This document shows, in pieces, positions 1 through 10,828 of a DNA stretch of 64,000 nucleotides; position 1 is the first letter of the stretch; each line of letters starts with the position of its first letter. The notes below the pieces were generated by a model. The model did no database searches, was not told the DNA's origin, and was given only the letters and a program-made list of their open reading frames with translations. A program made the translations under genes and the position numbers. This DNA is from Excoecaria cochinchinensis (lineage: Eukaryota > Streptophyta > Magnoliopsida > Malpighiales > Euphorbiaceae): positions 7,082,001-7,146,000 of the forward strand of contig CANTUQ010000159.1 of assembly GCA_947683425.1 (NCBI GenBank), in the 5' to 3' direction.

Positions 1-617
1 CACAACAACAACAATATTTGACTCAAAAACTTGATCCAAAGTGATGATGTAAAACACTCCCAAACCTGGAATGGAGATCAAAATTCCACTGACTTCAATC
101 TACAACTTTTCCTTTCCCTTTATCTTTTCTCCTCTCTTCAGATTCTTGCAACCAATCAAAACCAAAGCTTAGTTAATCCATGCAATCAACCACATAACCT
201 ATAATCAGACCCGTAGAAGGAGAAGAAGAAGAAAATCAAAACCAATTAACACAGCCACTTACCTCTTGGGACCTTCAAAACTTAAAACCGTAGCTTAAAG
301 CTTGAGGAATATCCACATGCAAAGGAAGAGAGAGCAGAAAATGGAGATGAGAGAGTGAGAGAGAGAATGTGAGAAGGAAGAGGGCAAAACTAAGTGGCTT
401 CCACGGGAAGCTACCACTTCTTCCTCCCCTCTCTCTTCTGCTATCAAATGTTCTTTCAATGCTCCTAACAACCAAAACACATGTCACCCTACCAATGGTC
501 CTTTTTCTCTCATCTTTGACTAATATCCAAGGCACCAACCTTGACTCACACCATATAATCTCCAAGAAATCATTTTTTACATCCAAGTTACCATACACAA
601 AATACTACTAGATTATG
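1..617. other. Unassigned AT-rich stretch, possibly an LTR fragment
   Basis: No convincing coding region is seen. The A0 LTR becomes recognisable by comparison with A1 only from about 618, so something else, or a diverged LTR part, lies to the left. On the minus strand the purine-rich stretch and leader-like composition around 300-460 recall the Tekay-type LTRs further right, but I could not align them. The short open frames here are not supported as genes. Confidence 0.4.
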
Positions 618-1652
618 CCACAACCATTCAATCATATATTTAAATTCAAAAGATGTTTAGAATTCACATCATGGGTAGGGGATTCAAAGACCCCCCAAAC
701 AACTAAAAGACTACTCACAATCCATTACAAAATCAAAAGAATAAAGGAAAGAATAAACCCAAAAATTCATTGAGGAGAAAATCCCAGTTGAATCCCACGT
801 TCTTCGATCTCCTTCTTCAAATCTTCAATGGAGAAAAATTCTGGAAATTCTAATGTAAAAACTGTGTATTGAAATTAAACTATGTGTTTCAAATGTAAAA
901 CTCTTGAATTACAAATTAATTCTAAAGATAAAATTGAAAACCTAAATTAAGAACAAGAGAAAAATCCCCAAAATTCTAGTTCTAAAACCCTAGTATGAGA
1001 AAAGGCTGCCAAAAATCCTAACTCCTTGCCAAACAGCAAACTTTTCTTTTTATATCCCGAAGGGTCACGGTGGTAACCAAAATGGTTGCCACCGTGAGGT
1101 GTCGAGGAAGTAAATCTGCCTTTGCATGTAGGATAGGGGTCACGGTGGCAACCAGATTTGTTGGCACCATGAGATGCTCAAATTTCACTTCTGTCCAGGA
1201 CTTTCCTATGTCACGGTGGCAACCAGATTACCTTGCCACCGTGAGGTACCTCCTCACTTGTTTCTGTCTTGGTGCGAATTATGTCACGGTGGTAACCAGA
1301 TAGGTTGCCACCGTGAGGTACTTCTTACCTGCATTCTGCCCGATGGATAAATATGTTACGGTGGTAATGACATTGGTTACCACCGTGACCCATAGTATGC
1401 CTGCATTTTGTTTTTCTTTCCTTTGCATGTCACAGTGGTAACCAGATAGGTTGCCACCATGAGGTACCTAAGAAAATGCTGCAAATAATAATCAAACTTA
1501 ATCAAAAACTAACAAAAATGCATAAAAATTCTAATTTCACTAAGATTGACAAAATTAAACTAAAGTAAGCATATCATGACAATAAACACTACTAAACACC
1601 CACAAATCATAAGAAAATACTATCAAATCTAAATACTAAATTGAAGTTATCA
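618..1652 (-). repeat. A0 3' LTR, partial
   Basis: Matches the A1 LTR from about position 4190 of A1 onward and ends in the same way (GAAGTTATCA, 1643-1652). The other end is missing or replaced. It contains a six-hairpin array (1065-1462) and a TATA box on the minus strand at about 1047-1055. Confidence 0.8.
1065..1462 (-). repeat. Hairpin array in the A0 LTR, six units
   Basis: Palindromes start at 1065, 1140, 1211, 1284, 1356 and 1430, each about 33 bp, for example arm TCACGGTGGTAACCA with partner TGGTTGCCACCGTGA. The steps are 75, 71, 73, 72 and 74 bp. The minus-strand TATA box ATATAAAAAG follows directly, so the array occupies the upstream promoter part of the LTR. Confidence 0.85.
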
Positions 1653-2582
1653 TCAAGTTCATTCTAACCTAGTAAATACAACCTTCTCATGCCCAATTGA
1701 GTTTATAAGAGATGCATCAATTCATGAAGTATTCAAGAAAGTTAAATGACAGCAGAAGGCACAATTCAACATAAATGAGATCAAATTCAACATCATCATA
1801 AGAGCACTCATGAAGTTCAATCTAACCAAGAATAACCATTTACACATATTCATTAGAATGCTAGGTAAGTTGCATCTATTGACAAAGAAGTCAAAAATGA
1901 TCAATGAGAACAAATAGTTCCTTTCAACAAAATGGTAAATGAATCTCTGCATTCCAAATTGTCAAGAAATGGCAAAACCAGGAAAACCGTTCATTGAGAC
2001 ATTTTATTAAGCACTTGGTATGCAGTAATTTAACTAACTAAAATTGAAGCCCATAGATATTAACAACAACCCAAAACTACAATTTGATGCATTAAAATAT
2101 AGAGCAAATAGTCAAAGCCTAGCAATTCCCATTTTCAACCATGAATTTGAATAAAATTAACAACCCAATTCACTCAAAGACTAAGCCCTAACTTCCTACT
2201 TCCCAAACGTTAAGGTTTATTAACAGAGTTGTAATTTGAGAAAGAAGAAGGAATTTTTTAAAGCACTCACCACCAGAAATCAGAGCAAAAAGAGAAAACA
2301 AAATGAAATATTCATAAAATTTAAGCTTGAAAAACATAACGATGGAGAAGAAGAATGAACAGGAAACAAAACGCAGAAAGAACCAAAAAGAAAAATAAGG
2401 AAAAAGAAAGAGAAATATTACTTACTTGTTGTAGATTCCAAAAAATTCGTAGCCTAGAAGAGAGAAATGAAGCGCACAATAGCAGAGAATAACGAAATAT
2501 GCCAGTTGCGAGAGTGAGAGATGTGGTAGGGGGAGAAATAAAACAATGAAGATAAAGGATTTAAAACAGTTTTTCGTGGGGG

Positions 2583-3051
2583 TCACGGTGGTAACAAAAT
2601 GGTTACCACCGTGACATACCCAAAATCTTCACTCAAAATTTGAACCGCCACATGGTCACAGTGACAACCAAAATCATTGTCACCGTGACATACCACAACT
2701 TCAAAACAGAATCAAAACTTCAACATGTCACGGTCACAATGAATTTCATTGCCACCGCGACATGTGCAAATTTAAAAACATAATGCAACTCACCTTGGGT
2801 CATGGTGACAACCAAAACACTCACCACCGTGACATGTGCAAACATCAAAACAGAATGCTATTTACTAGTTGGTCAAGGTGACAACCAAAATCATTGTCAC
2901 CGTGACATACCAAATATACCAATCCAGAATGCCATCTTCATCTGGTCACGGTGAAAACCAAATACCTTGCCACCGTGACATGTGCACATTCCAGAATCCA
3001 TAATGCATTTTCCTCTGGTCACGGTGGTAACAAAATCCATTGCCACCGTGA
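2583..3051 (-). repeat. Internal hairpin array of A0, seven units
   Basis: Palindromes start at 2583, 2656, 2728, 2800, 2873, 2946 and 3019, with steps of 73, 72, 72, 73, 73 and 73 bp. A TATA-like TTTTAAATCC follows on the minus strand near 2560, and a 5' splice site (GTAAGT, complement near 2422-2430) after that. This is the same arrangement as upstream of the A1 accessory gene. In A0 the accessory coding region itself is deleted. Confidence 0.85.
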
Positions 3052-3279
3052 CCACCTGCAAACTTGCAAAAATTTCATCAATCACTCAAAACTTCAAGCT
3101 ACTAAAACCTTGAAAATTCTCAAATTAACAACATAATTTCATTATGACAACAAACCACACAATTTGGACAAAAATAAACAGGACTAACTACCTAAAGAAA
3201 ATATCAATAAACACAAAATAACAAAGTTTGAGAAAAAGTTCTGCATTTAACAAGTCCGCAGCTAGACTTTTAAATACCG

Positions 3280-3423
3280 TTAAGGATCCACAAGGTTAAC
3301 GATCGCTAAAGCCCCATCATATGTTGATTCAAAATAAGGCTTCACACGATGTCCATTTACCTTGAACTCGTTTTCACCCATCGGGTACTTCAATGTGATC
3401 ACTCCAAACTGATCAGCTCCCAC
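3280..3423 (-). pseudogene. A0 integrase C-terminus
   Basis: The minus strand reads as the end of an Athila polyprotein, with the tail GHRVKPYF then a stop (TAA, complement at 3280-3282). The same tail is seen in A1 near 9508-9570. It is cut at 3423 by A1; the matching upstream part resumes at 16898 after the target duplication CCCAC. Confidence 0.7.
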
Positions 3424-4593
3424 TTACGCGACCTCAGCAAGTGTACTGAATCGGCAAGTAATATAATGGAGTATTTTCAAGACTCCGAGTTATCGTACCC
3501 AAGGGACTGAGTATGCAAGTAATGACACTTAAATGTGTGCTAAAGAATTCCCAATTGTTGAATTGATTTAATTATGACTGCTAGAACAAATAAATTAATC
3601 AACTATAATGAGTTAACAAAGCAAAAACAAATTAAGATGACAGTAAAAACTAGCAAAGATAAAAAATGATAACAAGCAAAGATCTCAATATAGAAATGTG
3701 TTGTTCAGGTTCACTCATCCACCCCATACCCAAATATGAACAAAATTAATCTAAGAATCTTATACGAAAGAAATCGGGATAACCCTCTTAACCCAAGCGT
3801 CCCAGTCCAGAGCAAGCTATTCTAATTGCATAACGTCCCATCCCGGAGCAAGTCATATAACTAGCCTAATCACGGGTCTAAAATCCTAGGTTCGGTTTGC
3901 TTTCCCATTCCGGAGCCAAACAACCCAAAACCTAATTATTTCACTCATCACTCCAATCTTGAACCATGAAAACATGCACATCTAGATTCCCTTTCGGAGC
4001 AGTCTAAATGATACAGTAAACACAATAGAAAATCTGAGAATAAAATATTCATGGCATTCAATTAACAAATTCAATAACCAAAAGAGATACATGAAATAAA
4101 TCATTCATCAAAACTGGAAATTGAACTGAGAAAATAAATCCCATAAATTGACAACATGTAAAAGTGAAATAAACCATTCATTCATATATAAACTCAAAAA
4201 TTATCCATTATTCATATCATAGGTAGGAGATTCAGAGATCCCCTAAACAACTAAAAGACTACTGACAATCCATTACAAAATCAAAAGAATAAATGAAAGA
4301 ATAAACCCTGAAATTCATTGAGACGTAAATCACTGTTGAATCCCACGTTCTTCAGTCTTCTTCTTCAGATCTTCAATGGAGAAATAAATAGAAATTCCGG
4401 AAAACTAAAAATAACAATCTCTGGAAATTAAACTATGTATCTGATGAAAATTACTCTCAATTTCTAATTGAAAACTCAATACAAGATTGAAAACTAAAGT
4501 TTAGAATAGAAGAATAATTCAAAAAATCTCAGCCGCAAAAACTAAAGTGAAAAACTAACTAAAAAGTTCGGAACCCTAGCCAAACAGAAAAGT

Positions 4594-4604
4594 GCATTTT
4601 TATA
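4594..4604 (-). promoter_or_regulatory. TATA box of the A1 3' LTR
   Basis: The minus strand reads TATAAAAATGC, 12 bp beyond the first hairpin of the array. The same site is at 16291-16301 in the 5' LTR, where it would drive the genomic RNA. Calling it the active core promoter is inference. Confidence 0.65.
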
Positions 4605-4616
4605 GTCTCAGAGTGG

Positions 4617-5010
4617 TCACGGTGACAATGAAATTCATTGTCACCGTGAGTTGTTGAGATCGTTAAATTGCCTTTGCGCACAGGAGAGGAGTCACAGTGA
4701 CAATGAATTTCATTGTCACCGTGAGGTCTTCAATTTTTGCTTCTGTCCAGGAAAAAATTATGTCACGGTGACAATGAACTTTGTTGTCACCGTGAGGTAC
4801 GTGCTGCTCTGATTCTGCCTTATTGATTTTCATGTCACAGTGACAATGAAATAGATTGCCACCGTGACATGCTTCATACTTGCATTCTGTCCAAACATTT
4901 GCTATGTCACTATCACAACCAATTTCATTGTGACCGTGACCCATGTGATTTCAGCTACTATTTGCAATTCTTCTTATGTCACGATTACAACCAATTCATT
5001 GTGACCGTGA
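4617..5010 (-). repeat. Hairpin array of the A1 3' LTR, six units
   Basis: Hairpins at 4617-4649, 4692-4724, 4763-4795, 4835-4867, 4907-4939 and 4979-5010, with steps of 75, 71, 72, 72 and 72 bp. The first is perfect: arm TCACGGTGACAATGA, 3-base loop, partner TCATTGTCACCGTGA. The sequences between hairpins differ but are recognisably related. Confidence 0.9.
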
Positions 5011-5200
5011 CCCCTTGAGCAAAAATCTATAAAGGCATAAAACTTTAATCAAATAGTTGTCTAAAATGCATCAAAATTCCAATTTGGCTAAGATTAACAA
5101 AATTAACATAAAAGAAACATAACATGACATTAAACACAACTAAATACCCAAAAATCATATAAAAACACTATCAAAACTAAATACTACATTGAAGTTATCA

Positions 5201-5217
5201 AAATACCCCACACTTAG
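5201..5217 (-). promoter_or_regulatory. A1 polypurine tract
   Basis: The minus strand reads CTAAGTGTGGGGTATTT directly before the 3' LTR, the expected place for plus-strand priming and typical of Athila elements. A near copy (AAGTGTGGGGTA) is at about 5864-5877, and a longer G-rich tract on the minus strand at about 6788-6812. Confidence 0.8.
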
Positions 5218-5955
5218 ACTTTGCTCGTCTTCGAGTAAATGAACTATCCACATTCCTGAAATTTCAAACTCTAACTCAGAATACGAAAACTTAACAACAA
5301 TCATAGCACCAAGCAGAAGGGTCCTAGTTACAAATTCTCAAATCAATTTATATCAAAAAATTTCACATGTGTGTGTGCTAGGCTCAAAACAAATTTTCTC
5401 TTTTCAAAACAAAACAACCAATACATTCTAGCAATTGAGCAAAGAAATTAAATATGCAAATGGATTTGCATACAGGTTTCGCACTTAAAACTCAGTATAA
5501 TCATAAGCCTCTCCTTTAGCACCGGAACCACAAGGGTCATCTCCACTAAACAACTAAAATCAAGAACAGGATCAAAAGGACTTATTCCAAGGTTATAATG
5601 TTGGGTTAGGGTATTGGCTAACAAGAAAAGTAAGGGAAATCAAATAAAGAGTCAGCCACTCTACCTATAATTCCACTACCCAAACTGAACAAAAATTATC
5701 CATGACCTACCTTCAATTTACCCATAATTTCCAATGTTGTCTAAACTTTCCCATACATAATATACATCGAACTCAAAGCAACAAGGTGATGAACTTCCCT
5801 TTTTAATTCATTTTTAAACCCAATTATCCGTAAATATGAGTATGTCTTCTTCTACTCAAAGGTACCCCACACTTGAATTTTTCTATATTCAATACATCAA
5901 AATTAACTAAAAACAACAAAACTCATTAAACTTTAATTTTTCATTTTTTTTCTTT

Positions 5956-6012
<57 letters not shown>

Positions 6013-6838
6013 TTTCAACTGGGCTACCGAAAGTCTAGATTTTCTTATACCCATTTTTTTTCTCTAATAAGGGAAAGTTTAACACCATACTAAATAACAC
6101 CCACAAAATTCAACAATTCTTCTCACACTTCCACTATTTCAACAATAGATACCCTCATTCAACCTTCAATGATATTCCAACCCAATCCTAGAGTGGCCAA
6201 TTCTTAGAAAAGGGTAGGTAAAGGCATTTAGGCTAAATGGTAAAATAATAGCGTAACAAAGAAAAATGCATAGTACGCTTTTAGCATACCAAATTGGCTC
6301 AACTGAGCAATGGAAATAATATAAACAGGTAGGTCTAAAGCTATTTAAAAGTGGTTATCAAAGAAACAAATTGCCTTAATCATGTCCTAAACTTGCTTGA
6401 GTTGTTATGATGTTTCAAAGGGTGATGAGGAAGGTTCTAACCATCCTAAAATTCCTTCACTCAAAAACTCTTACGCACTGGATTTTTCAAATTTTTCAAA
6501 ACAAGCCTATAGTGCATAAAAGATTGGAAATCACAAGATATATGACTGATTGAGATTCAATTTGCTTCTAAAACTTCCAACTACTCATTTGCGAAGATCA
6601 GTTTTTAAGATAGACTATTCTCCAATTAAAGTTCAAAACATTCACAACAGGAATAACTAAGGTTAAGCCAAGCTGAGATAAAGATATTTAGGCAACGACA
6701 ATAAAGTACAAAGAAACTAAAACAGAAATAAACATGCATCATACATTAACTGCTGTTAATTACATATATATATGAAGTTAATTTCTCTTACCCCCCACAC
6801 AAAAACTTGCTGTCCCCAGTAAGTAATAATATTACATA
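5218..6838. other. A1 3' non-coding region
   Basis: AT-rich, no supported gene. It holds the two extra polypurine-like tracts and a TA/CA microsatellite at about 5957-6013. Confidence 0.6.
5957..6013. repeat. TA/CA microsatellite
   Basis: Alternating TA, then an uninterrupted CA run, then TA again, within the A1 3' non-coding region. Confidence 0.9.
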
Positions 6839-8040
6839 TCAACAAGAAAAATAAAAAAAAATCAAAACAAATGATAAGAAGTCTCCCTGATCACTGATCT
6901 GGTGGTGGTGGTGAAAACTGTGCATCAAATCGCGCGGCAAAGATGACAAGCCCAACAGCACCTGATCCATCTGAGACTGGAGCTCAGCTTGAGATGCGGA
7001 AATGGTGTCCATTCGCTCCATGATGGCATCATACTGGGCTGTGGCAAATTGCTGGGGCTCTTGGGTAGGAGGGACCGGTGCCTCAGGGTCGTCCTCATGC
7101 TCATGAGGTAAACCGCCTAAACCCCGCTCGACTCCGTGTAAATACTCCTCACGGGTTGACAACCGATAACCATCCGCTGTTGTTGGATCTTTTACTATGA
7201 CTTTCATATTCCTCAGCATTTTATCATCAATTACAGGAATGGAAGATAAAACCTTGTACTTGCCCAATGGATGGTGAACCCGCTTGGCTATCATTGTGAC
7301 GAATCCCCCCAGTGCTATTTTTTTCACTTTCTTTGGATGCCATTGCATCTCCTCCAATTTATGCCAAAAATGAGTAGCGCCATTTATTCTAACACCCCAA
7401 ACCATGTAAGCAAGGAACAAAGCATCGGGTAAGTTTACCTGACCCGCCGAATCTACATGGCTGAGGAGAGAAAGTGAGAAAAATCTATGGAGGATGTGCA
7501 GAACATGGTCGTCCAAATGGTGGGACTTCTTCTTGCTCGAGACATAAGTGGTAGCTATAGCCGTGTCTCTAATAGTGGCCCAAGCAGCATCCTTTTCATA
7601 ATCCTCAAAACAGTCGGGTGCAAGGTGTGGAAAACCAAGATATTCTGAAAATTGATGAAAAGTAAGATTGTAAGATGTTCCATCCAACCAAAAAGACACT
7701 GTACCTGGGTCTCAGGCAAGGTCGCGTCCCCATCGACAGGTGACGGTCGACGCAAAATCTCGTGTCAATTGCGGATATACCTTCTCCTGGGTTGAGAAAA
7801 CCCTCTCCTAACTGATGTTGGCTATGAATCGTTGAATTTGATTTCTGATACCGAGCTTCTGCAACAGATCAAAATCCAAATATGTCATCGGGACATAGGA
7901 GCACTTGGAGAATAAAGCATATACATCTTTCTTTGGTCCCGGTACCCACTTAGGGACCTTCAAAATATCTACCGATTGTTGGCTCGGGGGTGGGCTGATG
8001 GAGCTGGAAGCAAGAGCAGTGCTTTTTCGTTTTGGAGCCA
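6839..8040 (-). pseudogene. A1 accessory gene, main exon (Athila ORF-1-like)
   Basis: One minus-strand frame runs from 8040 to the stop at 6839, about 400 codons, interrupted by TAG at 7808-7810 and TGA near 7706. The start is a basic Ser-rich tail (APKRKSTALASSS). A core domain follows with the motif DPGTVSFWLDG, then a His-rich C-terminus. The core resembles the plant retrotransposon accessory family known as ATHILA ORF-1 or plant transposon protein (from memory, not searched). The accessory protein of E (36208-38225) has the related motif DPGVIQFWFDG. The exon begins at a 3' splice site (T-rich tract and ATAG, complement of 8041-8050). Its first base completes a start codon begun by A at 8737. 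Function is unknown; envelope-like roles were once suggested for this slot, but I see no signal peptide or membrane segment that supports it. Confidence 0.7.
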
Positions 8041-8736
8041 CTATAAAAAAAAACAACTGCCCACAATCAATATCAAATAATTGTAAACAACAATACTGCA
8101 AATTTACTCATCAAGAAACAATCCATTCTACCCAAACCTATGCATCCTCCAAATGAGCTTGATTTTAACAAAGTGATATCAACTTATAATTAGGTTTAGA
8201 GTGTGCAATGACAACCTTAAAGCACAGTTAAACATAAGGGTAAATAAAACTCTATATTTCAACATGTTGAAAATTGCAGAATCTGGAAAATCAGTGCATA
8301 GAGACATTTTATCAAGCACTTGGTGAGCAAGCATTCAAAAGCACTAGAATTGAAAACCAACGGCATTAACAACTCCCCAAATTGGCAATTAACAACAATA
8401 CAATGTATAACAAGTAGTTTAAGATCAATAAAATTCAAGTCTAATCCCAAATTTGAGTAAAATCATCAACCCAACGTTAAATGCAAATAAAGCCCTAAAC
8501 TTCTACTCCCTACCCATTCTCGTTCTCAATAAAGATAAAAATTTAAAGGGGGAAGTAAGAATTGAAGGGATACACAGCAAGAATTGAAAATTATGAAAGA
8601 AGAAAAACAAAAGCATCGGCACAGGAATCGCAAGAATCACTGCCATGGAGATCAAGAGGAACAGGGAACGAAGGGAGGAGAAAAATAAAAATAAATAAAC
8701 TGAAATAAAATTAAAAAGGAAGAGAAAAATACTTAC
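8041..8736 (-). other. A1 accessory gene 5' intron (inferred, 696 nt)
   Basis: GTAAGT at the minus-strand start, a T-rich tract and ATAG at the end. The intron interrupts the start codon between A and TG. A0 keeps the same donor with the same CTACAACAA exon end near 2422-2435. In E the corresponding intron, without the inserted F, would be about 730 nt. Confidence 0.6.
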
Positions 8737-8845
8737 TTGTTGTAGATTATCCGGAATGGTGGTCTAAAAGGGAGAAAAGAAACATAGAGAATGCAGAGAA
8801 GAATAGATAGTGCACGGTGAGAGTGAATGAGGTGTGGGAAAATGA
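8737..8845 (-). other. A1 accessory gene leader exon (inferred)
   Basis: Minus-strand leader between a TATA-like site (about 8867-8879) and a strong 5' splice site GTAAGT (complement of 8731-8736). It ends CTACAACAA, so splicing to 8040 would give AACAATGGC, a very good plant start context. The leader holds one short upstream ORF of 12 codons. The transcription start is not determined. Confidence 0.55.
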
Positions 8846-8866
8846 GAAATAACAAATGGAAAACTG

Positions 8867-8879
8867 GGATTTTAAAAGT
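8867..8879 (-). promoter_or_regulatory. TATA-like site of the A1 internal promoter
   Basis: The minus strand reads CTTTTAAAATCCC 14 bp beyond the last hairpin of the internal array. Its position relative to the array matches the LTR TATA box. The sequence is less canonical than the LTR one. Confidence 0.45.
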
Positions 8880-8892
8880 TTTTTTCGCGGGG

Positions 8893-9288
8893 TCACGGTC
8901 ACAATGAGTTTCATTGTGACCGTGACATACTCAAAAATTGCAATCAAGAATTGAACCGCCATGGGGTTACGGTGACAATGAGTTTGATTGTCACCATGAC
9001 ATAACCTATGTTGAAAACAGAATTGAATGTACCTCATGTCACGGTCACAATGAATTTCATTGTCACCGTGACATAACCCAATTTGAAAACAGAATGTAAC
9101 TCACCTGACCTCATGGTGACAATGAATTTCATTGTCACCGTGACATGTGCACACCTCAAAACAGAAAGTTACTTACCCGATGGTCACGGTCACAATGAAA
9201 TTAATTGTCACCGTGACATGTGCACCAACCATAATCCAGAATGTAACTTCCGTTGGTCACGGTCACAATGAATTCATTGTCACCGTGA
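8893..9288 (-). repeat. Internal hairpin array of A1, six units
   Basis: Hairpins start at 8893, 8967, 9039, 9111, 9184 and 9257 (steps 74, 72, 72, 73, 73). The first is perfect, arm TCACGGTCACAATGA with partner TCATTGTGACCGTGA: compared with the LTR unit, the left arm has C for G and the right arm the compensating G for C. It lies between the end of pol and the accessory gene. Confidence 0.9.
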
Positions 9289-9507
9289 CCACCTGCACAC
9301 TTGCCAAAATATCATCAATCTCTCAAAATTTCTAGCTACTACTACTTTGAAAATTCTCCAACAAAACATAATTTCTCTTCTGAACATAAAATTTACAAAA
9401 TGAAACAAGATTAACTTCCTAAAAAAAATACCATTAAACGATAAAAAAAATAAAGATAAGAAGTAGTTCTGCATTTAACAAGTCCGCAGTTGGACTTTTA
9501 AAAACCG

Positions 9508-10828
9508 TCAAGGATTTACAAGAGTGACGATCGTGGAAGCACTATCAAATGTAGATTCAAAATACGGCTTCACACGATGTCCATTCACCTTGAATTCATT
9601 CTCAAACCGTGGGTGCTTCAATGTCACCACTCCAAACTTATCAACTGCCACTACTTCATAGGGTCCCTTCCATCTCGATTCAACTTACCAGGAAACAACC
9701 GCAGTCTACTGTCATAAAGAAGCACTCGCATTCCAGGTGTAATTTCCTTTCTAACCAGCTTTCGATCATGCCACTTCTTGGTATTATCTTTGTACTCATG
9801 GCATGATCATAAGCCCAAAATCGATGCTCGTCTAGTTCATTTAGCTGCAAAGACCTGCACTTACCTGCATTCTCAAGGTCAAAATTCAAAAATTTGGTAG
9901 CCCAATAAGCTTTATGCTCTAATTCCACTGGGAGGTGACAGGACTTCCCATAAACCAACCTAAAAGGGGACATCCCTATCGGTGTCTTGAATGCTGCCCT
10001 ATATGCCCATAGAGCATCATCTAACTTAAGGTACCAATCTTTTCTAGATGAATTGACCGTTTTCTCTAAGATGGCCTTTAACTCCCTGTTAGACACTTCA
10101 ACTTGACCATTAGCTTGAGCATGATAAGGGGTTGTGACCTTATGCCTAACGCCAAATTTCTTTAATAAAGCCTTAAATTGGTGGTTCACAAAATGTTTAC
10201 CACCATCGCTTATAATGGCTCTAGGGGCTCCATACCGAGTGAATATGTTTCTCCTCAAAAATTCTAAAACAATCTTAGCATCACTAGTTCTAGTGGCTAT
10301 AGCTTCGACCCATTTACTCACATAATCCACTGCCACCAGAATATATTCAAACCCGTACGAAATCGGAAAAGGTCCCATAAAATTTATTCCCCATACATCA
10401 AATAGTTCTACCTCAAGCATGTTTGTCAGAGGCATCTCATCTCGCTTAGATATATTTCCTACCCTCTGGCATCTATCACAAGTTTTCACATAAAATTGAA
10501 CATCTCTAAATATTGTAGGCCAATAAAAACCAGAAGACAAAATTTTCATTACCGTTCTATTTGGCCCATGATGTCCACCAGCTTCTCTACCGTGACAAGC
10601 TGTGATGATTGCACCCATCTCCTCATCTGAGATGCACCTTCTTAAAACTTGATCAGCACATAATCGGAAAAGATAGGGGTTATCCCAAATGTATTGTCTT
10701 GCATCAGCTCGCAGTTTCTTCTTTTACTGCCAAGTAAAATCTTTAGGCATAAAACCTCCTGCAAGAAAATTTGCTATGTTAGCAAACTAAGGAACAGAAG
10801 TGTCACAAGCAAATAAAGCACAAATGTG
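9508..10828 (-). pseudogene. A1 integrase (broken)
   Basis: Minus strand, continuing the pol frame after a stop at 10829. A zinc-binding HHCC region (HGREAGGHH, later CDRCQR) and the catalytic core are clear. The first catalytic Asp is replaced by Asn (GINFMG, codon 10382-10384), while A0 keeps GIDFMG. The second Asp (SDGGKHF) and the Glu (NGQVEVSNRE) remain. Extra stops lie between 10619 and 10829, and a frameshift near 9800 separates the core from the C-terminal tail that ends at 9508. Integration activity is not expected. Confidence 0.85.

Larger units (their letters stand above)
3424..5200 (-). repeat. A1 3' LTR
   Basis: 1,777 bp, the same length as its partner at 15121-16897, with scattered substitutions. 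The plus-strand start has decayed from TG to TT; the other edge is CA. It contains a hairpin array (4617-5010) and a minus-strand TATA box (TATAAAAATGC, complement of 4594-4604). Confidence 0.95.

Noticed and set aside
2583..3051. CRISPR-like geometry: palindromic repeats of about 33 bp with spacers of about 40 bp
   Set aside because: The arrays are inside plant LTR retrotransposons, the repeats vary and co-vary, the spacers resemble one another, and no cas gene exists. They are promoter-associated hairpin arrays.
4663..4944. Repetitive His/Val-rich open frames over the hairpin arrays (also 1070-1303, 8747-9037, 9083-9335)
   Set aside because: They arise because the 72-bp step is a multiple of three and the palindromes lack stops in some frames; they are not conserved as proteins between arrays.
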